Positions 1 through 12,000 of a stretch of DNA of 64,000 bases are shown one piece after another; position 1 is the stretch's first letter; the number at the start of each line of letters is the position of its first letter. The DNA is from Cololabis saira (Eukaryota > Chordata > Actinopteri > Beloniformes > Belonidae). The position numbers and the translations under genes are program-made. Under the pieces are notes generated by a model, which was not told where the DNA came from, did not search any database, and saw nothing but the letters and a program-made list of their open reading frames with translations. The stretch is from NCBI RefSeq assembly GCF_033807715.1, contig NC_084599.1:1706501-1770500 (forward strand), given 5' to 3'.

Positions 1-3000
1 ACCAAGACCAGAGACTACCAAGACCAAGACCAGAGACTACCAAGACCAGAGACTACCAAGACCAAGACCAGAGACTAGCAAGACCAGAGACTACCAAGAC
101 CAAGACCAGAGACTACCAAGACCAAGACCAGAGACTACCAAGACCAGAGACCAGAGACTACCAAGACCAGAGACCACCAAGACCAGAGACCAGAGACCAC
201 CAAGACCAGAGACCACCAAGACCAGAGACCACCAAGACCAGAGACCACCAAGACCAGAGACCACCAAGACCAGAGACCACCAAGACCAGAGACCACCAAG
301 ACCAGAGACCACCAAGACCAGAGGCTACCAAGACCAAGACCAGAGACTACCAAGACCAGAGGCCACCAAGACCAGAGACCACCAAGACCAGAGGCTACCA
401 AGACCAAGACCAGAGACGACCAAGACCAGAGACTACCAAGACCAAGACCAGAGACGACCAAGACCAGAGACGACCAAGACCAGAGACGACCAAGACCAGA
501 GGCCACCAAGACCAGAGACCACCAAGACCAGAGACTACCAAGACCAGAGACTACCAAGACCAGAGACTACCAAGACCAAGACCAGAGACGACCAAGACCA
601 GAGACGACCAAGACCAGAGACGACCAAGACCAGAGACGACCAAGACCAGAGACCACCAAGACCAGAGACCACCAAGACCAGAGACTACCAAGACCAGAGA
701 CTACCAAGACCAGAGACTACCAAGACCAAGACCAGAGACTACCAAGACCAGAGACTACCAAGACCAGAGACCACCAAGACCAGAGACTACCAAGACCAGA
801 GACCACCAAGACCAAGACCAGAGACTACCAAGACCAAGACCAGAGACCACCAAGACCAGAGACCACCAAGACCAGAGACCACCAAGACCAGAGACCACCA
901 AGACCAGAGACCACCAAGACCAGAGACCACCAAGACCAGAGACCACCAAGACCAGAGACCACCAAGACCAGAGACCACCAAGGCCTCTGGTCTTGGTGGT
1001 CTCTGGTCTTGAGGACCAGCTGGAGTGCGGCCAGACCAGAGGCCACCAAGACCAGAGGCCACCAAGACCAGAGGCCACCAAGACCAGAGGCTACCAAGAC
1101 CAAGACCAGAGACTACCAAGACCAGAGACCACCAAGACCAGAGACGACCAAGACCAGAGACGACCAAGACCAGAGACCACCAAGACCAGAGACCACCAAG
1201 ACCAGAGACCACCAAGACCAGAGACCACCAAGACCAGAGGCCACCAAGACCAGAGGCCACCAAGACCAGAGACTACCAAGACCAAGACCAGAGACCACCA
1301 AGACCAGAGGCTACCAAGACCAAGACCAGAGACTACCAAGACCAGAGACCACCAAGACCAGAGACCACCAAGACCAGAGACCACCAAGACCAGAGACCAC
1401 CAAGACCAGAGACCACCAAGACCAGAGACCACCAAGACCAGAGACGACCAAGACCAGAGACGACCAAGACCAGAGACGACCAAGACCAGAGACTACCAAG
1501 ACCAGAGACTACCAAGACCAGAGACGACCAAGACCAGAGGCGACCAAGACCAGAGGCGACCAAGACCAGAGACTACCAAGACCAGAGACGACCAAGACCA
1601 GAGACTACCAAGACCAGAGGCGACCAAGACCAGAGGCCACCAAGACCAGAGGCGACCAAGACCAGAGACCACCAAGACCAGAGGCCACCAAGACCAGAGG
1701 CGACCAAGACCAGAGACCACCAAGACCAGAGACCACCAAGACCAGAGACCACCAAGACCAGAGACTACCAAGACCAAGACCAGAGACCACCAAGACCAGA
1801 GGCCACCAAGACCAGAGGCCACCAAGACCAGAGGCGACCAAGACCAGAGACCACCAAGACCAGAGACCACCAAGACCAGAGGCGACCAAGACCAGAGACC
1901 ACCAAGACCAGAGACCACCAAGACCAGAGACCACCAAGACCAGAGGCCACCAAGACCAGAGGCCACCAAGACCAAGACCAGAGACTACCAAGACCAGAGA
2001 CTATCAAGACCAGAGACCACCAAGACCAGAGACTACCAAGACCAGAGACTACCAAGACCAGAGACGACCAAGACCAGAGACCACCAAGACCAAGACCAGA
2101 GACCACCAAGACCAGAGACCACCAAGACCAGAGACCACCAAGACCAGAGACCACCAAGACCAGAGACCACCAAGACCAGAGACCACCAAGACCAGAGACT
2201 ACCAAGACCAAGACCAGAGACCACCAAGACCAGAGACCACCAAGACCAGAGACCACCAAGACCAGAGACCACCAAGACCAGAGGCCACCAAGACCAGAGA
2301 CTACCAAGACCAAGACCAGAGACCACCAATACCCGGAGACTACCAAGACCAAGACCACCAAGACCAGAGGCCACCAAGACCAGAGACTACCAAGACCAAG
2401 ACCACCAAGACCAAGACCAGAGACTACCAAGACCAAGACCACCAAGACCAAGACCAGAGACTACCAAGACCAAGACCAGAGACTACCAAGACCAGAGACT
2501 ACCAAGACCAAGACCACCAAGACCAGAGGCCACCAAGACCAAGACCAGAGGCCACCAAGACCAGAGACTACCAAGACCAAGACCACCAAGACCAGAGGCC
2601 ACCAAGACCAAGACCAGAGACTACCAAGACCAGAGACCACCAAGACCAGAGGCCACCAAGTCCAGAGACTACCAAGACCAAGACCAGAGACTACCAAGAC
2701 CAAGACCAGAGACTACCAAGACCAGAGACGACCAAGACCAGAGACGACCAAGACCAGAGACGACCAAGACCAGAGACGACCAAGACCAGAGACGACCAAG
2801 ACCAGAGACTACCAAGACCAGAGACGACCAAGACCAGAGACGACCAAGACCAGAGACGACCAAGACCAGAGACGACAAGGACCAGAGACGACAAGGACCA
2901 GAGACGACAAGGACCAGAGATGACAAAGACCAGAGACGACAAAGACCAGAGGCCACCAAGACCAGAGGCCACCAAGACCAGAGGCCACCAAGACCAGAGG

Positions 3001-5068
3001 CCACCAAGACCAGAGGCCACCAAGACCAGAGGCCACCAAGACCAGAGACCACCAAGACCAGAGACCAGAGACCACCAAGACCAGAGACCACCAAGACCAG
3101 AGACCACCAAGACCAGAGACCACCAAGACCAGAGACCACCAAGACCAGAGGCCACCAAGACCAGAGGCCACCAAGACCAGAGACTACCAAGACCAAGACC
3201 AGAGACTACCAAGACCAGAGGCTACCAAGACCAGAGACTACCAAGACCAGAGACTACCAAGACCAGAGACTACCAATACCAAGACCAGAGACTACCAAGA
3301 CCAGAGACTACCAAGACCAGAGACTACCAAGACCAGAGACTACCAAGACCAGAGACTACCAAGACCAAGACCAGAGGCTACCAAGACCAGAGACTACCAA
3401 GACCAAGACCAGAGGCTACCAAGACCAGAGACTACCAAGACCAGAGACTACCAAGACCAGAGACCACCAAGACCAGAGACCACCAAGACCAGAGACCACC
3501 AAGACCAGAGACCACCAAGACCAGAGACCACCAAGACCAGAGACTACCAAGACCAAGACCAGAGGCTACCAAGACCAGAGGCTACCAAGACCAGAGGCTA
3601 CCAAGACCAGAGACTACCAAGACCAGAGACCACCAAGACCAGAGGCTACCAAGACCAGAGACTACCAAGACCAGAGACTACCAAGACCAGAGACTACCAA
3701 GACCAGAGACTACCAAGACCAAGACCAGAGGCTACCAAGACCAGAGACTACCAAGACCAAGACCAGAGGCTACCAAGACCAGAGACTACCAAGACCAAGA
3801 CCAGAGACTACCAAGACCAGAGACTACCAAGACCAGAGACTACCAAGACCAGAGACTACCAAGAGCAGAGACGATCAAGACCAGAGACGACCAAGACCAA
3901 GACCAGAGACGACCAAGACCAGAGACTACCAAGACCAGAGACTACCAAGACCAGAGACTACCAAGACCAAGACCAGAGACCACCAAGACCAGAGACTACC
4001 AAGACCAGAGGCTACCAAGACCAGAGACTACCAAGACCAAGACCAGAGACTACCAAGACCAAGACCAGAGACTACCAAGACCAGAGACTACCAAGACCAG
4101 AGGCTACCAAGACCAGAGACTACCAAGACCAAGACCAGAGACTACCAAGACCAGAGACTACCAATACCAAGACCAGAGACTACCAAGACCAAGACCAGAG
4201 ACTACCAAGACCAGAGACTACCAAGACCAGAGACTACCAAGACCAGAGACTACCAAGACCAGAGACTACCAAGACCAGAGACTACCAAGACCAAGACCAG
4301 AGGCTACCAAGACCAGAGACTACCAAGACCAAGACCAGAGGCTACCAAGACCAGAGGCTACCAAGACCAGAGACTACCAAGACCAGAGACTACCAAGACC
4401 AGAGACCACCAAGACCAGAGACTACCAAGACCAGAGACCACCAAGACCAGAGACTACCAAGACCAGAGACCACCAAGACCAGAGACCAGAGGCTACCAAG
4501 ACCAGAGGCTACCAAGACCAGAGACTACCAAGACCAGAGACTACCAAGACCAGAGACCACCAAGACCAGAGGCTACCAAGACCAGAGACTACCAAGACCA
4601 GAGACTACCAAGACCAGAGACTACCAAGACCAGAGACTACCAAGACCAAGACCAGAGGCTACCAAGACCAGAGACTACCAAGACCAAGACCAGAGGCTAC
4701 CAAGACCAGAGGCTACCAAGACCAAGACCAGAGACTACCAAGACCAGAGACTACCAAGACCAGAGACTACCAAGACCAGAGACTACCAAGACCAGAGACT
4801 ACCAAGACCAGAGACTACCAAGAGCAGAGACGACCAAGACCAGAGACGACCAAGACCAAGACCAGAGACTACCAAGACCAAGACCAGAGACTACCAAGAC
4901 CAAGACCAGAGACTACCAAGACCAGAGACTACCAAGACCAGAGACTACCAAGACCAGAGACTACCAAGACCAGAGACTACCAAGACCAGAGACTACCAAG
5001 ACCAGAGACTACCAAGACCAGAGGCTACCAAGACCAGAGACTACTAAGATCAGAGACTACCAAGATCA
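1..5068. repeat. 16-bp minisatellite array, about 5 kb, continuing off the left edge
   Basis: Head-to-tail copies of a 16-bp unit, CCAAGACCAGAGACTA, with variants at the last bases (CTA, CCA, CGA, or GGC in place of GAC) and frequent 22-bp units carrying an extra AGACCA. Roughly 300 units are visible. Patches share one variant (CGA-rich near 2720-2930, CTA-rich after 3200), as expected from local unit-by-unit amplification. The unit contains no stop codon in any + frame, and 16 is not a multiple of 3, so all three + frames stay open for kilobases. Those frames, of up to about 1360 codons, are not evidence of a protein. The array is interrupted only by the inverted patch at 963-1011 and by the LINE insertion that follows it. 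Confidence 0.97.
963..1011. repeat. Inverted patch forming a 20-bp perfect hairpin inside the array
   Basis: The arm 963-982 and the arm 992-1011 are exact reverse complements, separated by a 9-base loop. The right arm is the array unit in reverse orientation. It is followed by about 25 bases of non-array sequence (about 1012-1035), after which the array resumes in its original orientation. It is the only reversed unit in 5 kb. It may be a real foldback rearrangement or an assembly or read artefact. Confidence 0.85.
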
Positions 5069-5650
5069 TTTAATTTAAGCAGCAGTTTATATTTATTAAA
5101 TGACACATATAATTTACAACTACATAACAAAAAATGCAGGATATTAATTTTGATAACTTACTTTGCAAAAAAATGTATACTTTTATTTTGGAAGAACGAT
5201 TCCCCTCCATCTTTTAAGACTTTCATTGACCAAATTACAGCATTTCTACCATTAGAAAAGCTAACATTGGAAAAATATAACCGTGGCCATCTTTTTCAAG
5301 AATTTTGGTTCCCATTATTTTCTGGCTTAGAGCTTCATTCATTGTAAACTTCATCATACGCTGATTGCTGTTTTATTGTTGTCATTTACTTTATGTAACC
5401 TATGTATCTGTAGGTATTTGAGTTTTGATGCCCCTACTGTTACTTTTTTTTTTTTTTTTTTTTTTTTAATTTATTTCGTGTGTCTGTTTTTGTGTTTTTT
5501 TGGGGTGGTGGTGGGAGGGGTGGGTTGTAGGCGAGAGTTCGCTGGAGTGCACAAAAGAAAATTGTAAAGACCTACTGTTATTTAGGATGTTTGTGATTGC
5601 CTTTCTTTTGTGAAATAAAAAGATATTGAAAAAAAAAAAAAAAAAAAAAA
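5069..5650 (+). mobile_element. 5'-truncated L1-clade LINE insertion with A-tail and target-site duplication
   Basis: The insert sits inside the 16-bp array. A 17-base target-site duplication, AGAGACTACCAAGATCA, flanks it: one copy ends at 5068 and the other starts within the A-tail end and runs to 5666. The insert ends with AATAAA near 5615 and a run of about 22 A. Its 5' part encodes the C-terminus of an L1-type ORF2. These are the hallmarks of target-primed reverse transcription with 5' truncation. A T-rich tract at about 5443-5467 lies in the 3' untranslated part. Because the target is itself repetitive, the duplication could be partly coincidental. However, the AGATCA variant it carries is rare in the array, which favours a true duplication. 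Confidence 0.85.
5150..5347 (+). pseudogene. L1-clade ORF2 C-terminal fragment
   Basis: About 65 codons are open to a TAA at 5345-5347. The peptide has the tail typical of L1-clade ORF2 proteins: an A-K-K-C-I-L-L-x-W block, then P-P-S, a spaced L-P-L-E-K-L-T block, and a final F-x-x-x-W-x-P-x-F motif. The reverse transcriptase and endonuclease are absent because of 5' truncation, so the fragment has no function of its own. The apparent start is only the first in-frame TTG. Confidence 0.75.
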
Positions 5651-5705
5651 GAGACTACCAAGATCAGAGACTACCAAGAGCAAGACTGACCAAGTCAAGA
5701 CCAAT
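5651..5705. repeat. Residual right end of the 16-bp array
   Basis: Two to three decayed array units follow the LINE A-tail and fade into unique sequence. This shows that the LINE landed near the original right edge of the array. Confidence 0.8.
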
Positions 5706-6308
5706 ACTAGTTCAGCTCAAGGCCGAGACCAAAAACAAACCTGGTTATTTCCTGATCCTGCGTGATTGTAGAACATCATCCTGGTTCAGCTAGTTTCCAT
5801 ATGAGCTTGTATTCAACTGCAGCTCAATAACACAGAGAAGTGGATGATGATGTTGAACTCACTATAAATGTTTCATCCATCAGCTGAGATCAGATATGTG
5901 TGGCGACTGCACTACCGCTATTTTTACACTATTGGAGGATTGACTCCAGTGCTTTTAAGGATTGACATGACTACTAACTAGTCCCAAAGTCCTCCAATAA
6001 CAAGCCTCCGGAACCCCCCCACCCCCAACTCAGAAAGGTCTAATGAATAGTAAATGTTAATGATTTAAATTGTACTTCATTTGTAGATGAAACGTGAATT
6101 CTAAATATTAAAGATACACACAATTATTGACTTGAAATTGCATTATTTACCATTATAGTAGGATCACTGAAATGGCATAGACCTAATGCTTAATCACAAC
6201 GATATGCAAACATTATTCAAAGGCCAGTGATGCCATATATTTATTCAAACAAGGCCATTATAAACACAAAACTGTAATTAAATACAGACACATACAGGCA
6301 CCAACACA
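5706..6308. other. Intergenic sequence, no recognised feature
   Basis: AT-rich non-coding DNA with a short C-run near 6015. I see no open frame, splice pattern or repeat here. Confidence 0.6.
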
Positions 6309-6643
6309 TTAAAGGAGCATGAGGCTCCTTTTAAGAAATGAGACTCATTAGCGCCACCCTTCACCATGACGGCCATCGGGGGTACTGCAGCCAACAGCGA
6401 AGCCGGCACGGGAGAACGGGGAGAACGCGCATGCAGCGTCATGTGACGTCACATCTGCAGGACAGCGCGGGAAATTCGGCCCCAGCATTGCAGCACACAG
6501 CCTGTTCAAGGCAACGGAGAGATACGCTAGAGGGCTCATTCGTTTTGGTTTGGAACGCTTCATCTGACATTACTAGAAAACTTAAAACGTATACACATTT
6601 TTTTCATAAATCCTGCCTCAATCCTGCCTCAAGCTCCTTTTAA
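6309..6643. mobile_element. TTAA-flanked MITE (piggyBac-like), short copy
   Basis: The ends are inverted repeats, AAAGGAGCATGAGG on the left and CCTCAAGCTCCTTT on the right, each abutting a TTAA, the target duplication used by piggyBac-type elements. The interior is GC-rich and contains a palindromic TGACGTCA-type core near 6440-6450. A second, longer copy in the opposite orientation lies at 30769-31459, and the two share their whole interior. No transposase is encoded. The class assignment rests only on the TTAA ends. Confidence 0.7.
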
Positions 6644-7770
6644 ATCAAATGCAAACTACAAATATTTTCCATAACTGTACATTAACAAGAGGAAGAACTG
6701 GTGATCCCAGGATTCTGTCACCTTGGTGAGCAACGGACAACGATCCGAGACCGAGACAAGACCAAGACCACAAAAAATACTTTTGTCGTCTGAATTGGTC
6801 TCCTATGGTAACCATGACAACCAGCAGTTTATGTATCCAACACAAAGGAGCCCTGTATTAGATTTAAAGCTGACATAACTTTTTTTTCCTCTCTTTGCCC
6901 CCCCCCCTCCCCCCCCCCCCCTCTCTGATTTCCAGGCTTTTTTCCAAGGGAAGTTGAAGATCACAGGTAACATGGGGCTGGCCATGAAGCTACAAAGCTT
7001 GCAGCTGCAACCAGAAAAAGCTAAACTGTAGAGGTGTCAGACCTTGACACTTTAAACATTTCTATTGTCGTCACTTTTCCTCATAGTGACTTCACTCACC
7101 AAACGGGGGATTAGTTATCAGCCCTGCCAGTCTAACCAGAGGACGAGAAGGATGGATAATCATGTCGCTAACTGACCCTGTCTGCAGACCTTTCATAATG
7201 GTGTCTGTCCCCTAGATTTGACGTACGCTCTCTACGTTGTGGTACTAATTATATTCACGTCCAGGTTTCACTGATATTCCATGATGATAAAATCTTTGTT
7301 TTGGTCCAGTATTTTTCAGCTGAGGTCATTGTGGGCCGCTGGCCTGCATGTTTGAGATGTTTCCCTGCTGGAACACAGCTGACTCGTAAAAATGGATCAG
7401 TACGGCTCTGGTGGAGAACCTGGCGACAAACGGATTGTCTCAAACAAGCAGGACAGGGGCCCCTGAGGACCAGAATTGGAAAAACGCTTTGTTTTAGTGT
7501 ATTATCTTTTGAAATATTTTGAGGAAAGCAGATATTTTTTCACCACTCATGAGCACAAGTGCCTCTGCATCTCAGATGATAGTTTTTCATTAAAACAAAT
7601 GTATATGGTTCTGCTGTAATTTCCTGCTGCGCTATAGTCATTCTGTTGATATCTTAAAGATTAAATGTGCAGTAAAGGTGTCTTTGCTGCATTGACCTGG
7701 CTTGGGTCCATCTTTCCAACTGCTGCATTTATATTTAGTGCAAATCCTTCACTGCCACCGATTTTTCTGT
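6644..7770. other. Intergenic sequence, no supported gene
   Basis: Holds a pyrimidine tract with two long C-runs at 6898-6923, followed by an AG and, about 30 bases later, a GT that together mimic a tiny exon. No coding frame links it to anything. The rest is unique non-coding DNA. Confidence 0.55.
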
Positions 7771-7862
7771 TCCATCCATCCATTCATCCATTTTCCGCCG
7801 CTTATTAGTTATCAGCCGGGTCGCGGGAGAAGCAGTCTCAACAGAGATGCCCAGACTTCCTT

Positions 7863-7952
7863 CACCCCAGACACTTCCTCCACCCCAGACACTTCCTCCA
7901 CCCCAGACACTTCCTCCACCCCAGACACTTCCTCCACCCCAGACACTTCCTC
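7863..7952. repeat. 18-bp tandem array, five units, inside the Rex3 C-terminus
   Basis: Five copies of CCCCAGACACTTCCTCCA. On the - strand the unit reads as six in-frame codons (E-E-V-S-G-V), which match the E-E-V-x-G stretch of Rex3 C-termini. The array therefore appears to be amplified element coding sequence. Confidence 0.9.
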
Positions 7953-8047
7953 CAGCTCTTCCTCCAGCTCTTCCGAGACGTTCCCAGGCCAGCCGAGAGA
8001 CATAGTCTCTCCAGCGTGTCCTGGGTCTTCCCTGGGGTCTCCTCCTG

Positions 8048-8558
8048 GTGGGACATGCCTGGAACACCTCCCTAGGGAGAAGGGACATGCCTGGAACACC
8101 TCCCTAGGGAGGAGGGACATGCCTGGAACACCTCCCTAAGGAGGAGGGACATGTCTGGAACACCTCCCTAGGGAGAAGGGACATGCCTGGAACACCTCCC
8201 TAGGGAGGAGGGACATGCCTGGAACACCTCCCTAGGGAGGAGGGACATGCCTGGAACTCCTCCCTAGGGAGGAGGGACATGCCTGGAACTCCTCCCTTGG
8301 GAGGAGGGACATGCCTGGAACACCTCCCTTGGGAGGAGGGACATGCCTGGAACACCTCCCTTGGGAGGAGGGACATGCCTGGAACACCTCCCTTGGGAGG
8401 AGGGACATGCCTGGAACACCTCCCTTGGGAGGAGGGACATGCCTGGAACACCTCCCTTGGGAGGAGGGACATGCCTGGAACACCTCCCTAGGGAGGAGGG
8501 ACATGCCTGGAACACCTCCCTAGGGAGGAGGGACATGCCTGGAACACCTCCCTAGGGA
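8048..8558. repeat. 32-bp tandem array, about 16 units, derived from Rex3 coding sequence
   Basis: The unit starts GGACATGCCTGGAACACC and contains the palindrome CTCCCTAGGGAG or its variant CTCCCTTGGGAG. On the - strand one unit reads as the P-R-E-V-F-Q-A-C-P stretch of the Rex3 C-terminal region. Because 32 is not a multiple of 3, the expansion destroys the reading frame. Variants cluster: the TTGGG type fills 8295-8465 and the TAGGG type both flanks. Confidence 0.95.
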
Positions 8559-8672
8559 GGCGTCCAGGAGGATCCGGTACAGATGCCCAAGCCACCTCAG
8601 CTGACTCCTCTCAATGTGAAGGAGCAGCGGCTCGACTCCGAGCTCCTCCCGGGTGACCGAACTCCTCACCCT

Positions 8673-8752
8673 ATCTCTAAGGGAGCGTCCAGCCACCCTG
8701 CGGAGGAAACTCATCTCTAAGGGAGCGTCCAGCCACCCTGCGGAGGAAACTC
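8673..8752. repeat. 40-bp tandem duplication inside the Rex3 reverse transcriptase
   Basis: Positions 8673-8712 and 8713-8752 are identical 40-base copies starting ATCTCTAAGGGAGCG. They duplicate the codons for the F-L-R-R-V-A-G-R-S-L-R-D stretch and shift the frame. Confidence 0.9.
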
Positions 8753-9360
8753 ATCTCTGTATGAGTTTGTATCCGCGATCTTATCCTTTCGGCCACTACC
8801 CAAAGTTCATGACCATAGGTGAGGGTAGGTGCGTAGATTGAACGGTAAATCGAGAGCTTTGCCTTTCGACTCAGCTCCTTCTTCACCACGACGGTCCGAT
8901 ACATCGACCGCATAACTGCGGATGCTGCACCGATCCGTCTGTCAATCTCCCGCTCCATCGTTCCCTCACTTGTGAACAAGATCCCGAGATACTTGAACTC
9001 CTCCACCTGAGGCAGGACTTCTCCACCCACACGGAGAAGGCACGCCACCCTTTCCCGGTGGAGAACCATGGCCTTGGTTTTGGAGGTGCTGATTCTCATC
9101 CCTGCCGCGTCTCACTCGGCCTCAAACCGCCCCAGCACATGCTGAAGGTCCCGGTCTGTTGAAGCCAACAGGACAACGTCATCTGCAAAAAGCAGAGATG
9201 AAATCCTGTGGTTCCCAAACCGGATCCCCTCCGGCCCCTGGCTGCGCCTAGAAATCCTGTCCATAAAAATTATGAACAGGACCGGTGACAAAGGGCAGCC
9301 CTGCCGGAGTCCAACATGCACCGGGAACAAGTCTGATCTACTGCCGGCAATGAGAACCAA
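8677..9360 (-). pseudogene. Rex3-like reverse transcriptase fragment, frame broken
   Basis: Two - strand frames, 9360-9112 and 9099-8677, make up palm, thumb and C-terminal parts of a reverse transcriptase. The first carries R-Q-G-C-P-L-S-P and L-L-F-A-D-D-V-V-L-L. The second carries F-K-Y-L-G-I-L-F and the Y-R-S-I-Y-A-P-T-L-T-Y-G-H-E-L-W block followed by F-L-R-R-V-A-G. A stop between them, with downstream frameshifts from tandem duplications, marks it as inactive. Confidence 0.85.
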
Positions 9361-9391
9361 ACTCCTGCTCCGATCATATAGAGACCGGACG

Positions 9392-11791
9392 TTTCAGTGA
9401 AGTGTCACATTAAACAAGGTTTTATAAAATACTGCTCTGTTTATATTCATGGTGAAATTGAAAGCACTAACATAAGTGCACGGTTATAGCATCAATACAT
9501 CCTTGAGATATAAAACGAAACTAAGTAATAAAATGAAGCTTTTAAAAACAAATGGTAACAGATATAAAATGATAAAGTAACGGAACAATAATTAGCACAC
9601 TTGAACTTTATCTGCACGAGACAACGAGCAGCCACCTTGGATTCTGCCACTGGTGATGTCACAAGAATGGCTCCTTTCTGGAGACCTGATTTAATAAAAC
9701 CTTAAACCTGTTTCCTTTCCAGCTGATCCTTCCCTGCTTTAAAACATCCTGATCCAAATACGTGGCATTAACAGACTTGTACAGACGATGATGATCCATT
9801 CAGTAGAATCAGGTGGGTTGATGTGAGGAAACATCTACAACATGCAGAGTCTGAGACCCCTGTCCTGACTGTGTACATGTGTAGACATTTATTATCAGTC
9901 TGCGACAGGTTACAGAAGGTATTTAAGGTCATATGTGTGATATGAGATTACGCTGCTTTAGCAGGGAAGGAGATCTCTTCCAACACTTCCAACACCAAGC
10001 TGAAATGCAGAGGTCAGTTTTGTTTTAAAATTAACTTTTAGGTTTTGCATTGATGTATGATGTCTCACCCTGACATAGTACAGGAGAGGTAGTACAGGAT
10101 AGTGATAAATTTATATTTGTATAGATAGATGGATAGATATTAGTGTGTGTGTATAGGCATAACTCCATCTTTTCATCACCCGGTTTTCAAACAGACATTT
10201 GAAGAGAAGGAGTAACGTAAGGGAGACTAAATCGTGGTGCTTTTTAACAACGAATTGTGTAATCCAGGCTGTGTTACTGTGAAACATCATCTCTGTTGCC
10301 TGGATATTTAATTATTAGCTGTAAGTTTTTGTTTGTGAATATTTACTGTGTCATGACTTGGCTCAGAAACCAAGACAAAAAAGGAAAGCCAATGATAATT
10401 ATCAATGGCCATTAATAGGCCCTTTTATTTAAAAAAAAAACAAACAAAAAAACATTCATGCAATTAGAACAAACAAGAAAAGCATGAGTTTTTTTATACA
10501 GACTGCACCAGTCCATTCGTGGTGATCAGAGAGGATTTCAACCACTCCTTAACATCTCCATTCTGTGGAAACATAAGAGATGTATCCATCTCCTGTTCTG
10601 TCTCTCCTGTCCTAAACACTGTTCAGAGGAAACCTTGGACCAAAACATCTGTCAAGAAACTGATCACACCAGAAACTGAAGAAATTCTGTAAGGACTTTT
10701 TAAAACTAAAGACTTGGATGCACTTTTTGAACCTTATAGAAATGACATGAATGCAACGACTGAATACGTCAAATTGTGGTGTAGTCAACACCTTCCACCA
10801 GAACGGTGAGCTGCCTCATCAATAATAAACGCTGTAACAACAGTGACCTGAAGGACCTGCCCGACAAAAAAGGGTGGCATGCAAGGAGGGAGACGTGTTA
10901 GAGGTTAGTACAAAACAATTGAAAGTCAAGGTTAGAGACAAGAGGGAAGGGTACAGTACAGCTGGCTAGCAAAGCTTGCTAGCAATTGTGTGGCTGGGGA
11001 TGAAGAAGATCCAAGGCTGGAAGCAGAGTGAGGACCAGACGGAGGGAAGTGGGAGAGACCCATGAACTAAATCTGTTCAGTCCATGAACAAGCTCAGCAA
11101 GAGTGTGGCCTTCCCTGAGCCAAGCAGAGCTCCTGTCCTGCTTTGACCCACAGCTTCCCTGCCACGTTCCCTCATCTTCCCCTCACTCCGGGATCTCAGC
11201 GTTGCTCCGTCATTGTCTCATCATGTTGGGAGATGCAGGGGCCCCGCAGGATGCACGGATGCAGGTCCAGTGCAAGAGGAACATAGTTGATTAGGAAGTT
11301 ATAAACCCTGCTGAATGACACCATCTATTGACATAAAGGTGCAAATACAGTGAGTGACCTGAGCCCAAGCAGGATACCCATCCTCACTGGCTCTGGGACG
11401 CTGGAAAATGATATTCATCTATTTTCTCGCCTGATTAATTCTTTTTTATATTATGCATTGGTTTATTACATGTTGTAAAACTGTTTGTAAAACTTAACTT
11501 TAGTAGTACATTTTATGCCTTATTGTTGTTGAGTCCCATATGTTATGGCGAACCTCCGTTTGGGACCCCTGACCTGAATAAACGGGCTGCACTCCCAACT
11601 TCAGATGGGCTTCAGAGTCATTCCTTTTTATAAGTGATGCCACCATGCAGACGTCAGACAAGGCCTCTGCAGTCCAGCTGGATTCTGCAGAACCGCTTCA
11701 GCCTTAGCCAGAGCAGCGACAAGGTTTTACTGCTGTGGGAGATGTGCTGCTTCTCAAAAACCAAAATATCTCATCCATCTGCCCTTAATAA
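9392..11791. other. Intergenic sequence, no recognised gene
   Basis: Unique AT-rich DNA with short GATA/GTGT microsatellites near 10120-10155 and an A-rich tract at 10430-10450. I see no convincing coding exon or known repeat. Confidence 0.5.
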
Positions 11792-12000
11792 CTATCCACC
11801 TTATTCCTACGCCCCATGAGGCTTTGCGCGAATTGTGGGTGCTACTTCCGGTGCTGCCGGAACCGGCGTTTGTTTACATGCTGAGTGAACGCGTTAACCC
11901 TCTTTCTCCGAGCGTTGGGGATATAAAACCTGTGGAAACACCACCTGTCACAGCTCAAACGGGACAATATAATTTTACCTCTGCCTCCTGCTGTTGAGGG

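Larger units (their letters stand above)
7771..9391 (-). mobile_element. Rex3/RTE-clade LINE copy, 5'-truncated, with internal tandem expansions
   Basis: Read on the - strand, the copy starts in the reverse transcriptase just before the R-Q-G-C-P-L-S-P block near 9310. It runs through the catalytic F-A-D-D motif and the thumb to the C-terminus, and ends in a tail of GGATGGATGG-type repeats at 7771-7795. This order and the tetranucleotide tail are characteristic of fish Rex3 elements of the RTE clade. The endonuclease is missing through 5' truncation. Three internal tandem expansions (18, 32 and 40 bp units) have disrupted the frame. I found no target-site duplication. Confidence 0.85.

Noticed and set aside
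91..3212. - strand frames of repeated G-L-W-S-W peptides
   Set aside because: Antisense translation of the same minisatellite.
993..5078. Very long + strand open frames (over 1350 codons) of periodic T-K-T-R-D peptides
   Set aside because: All three forward frames are open because the 16-bp unit has no stops, and variants ignore codon position. No start context, introns or unique domain.
6930..6966. Possible micro-exon: pyrimidine tract, AG, about 30 bases, then GTAACA
   Set aside because: No partner exon or coding continuity found; probably chance next to a C-rich tract.
8200..8555. Overlapping M-P-G-T-P-P and M-S-L-L-P-R-E frames
   Set aside because: Translations of the 32-bp array within the Rex3 relic, offset by one unit each.
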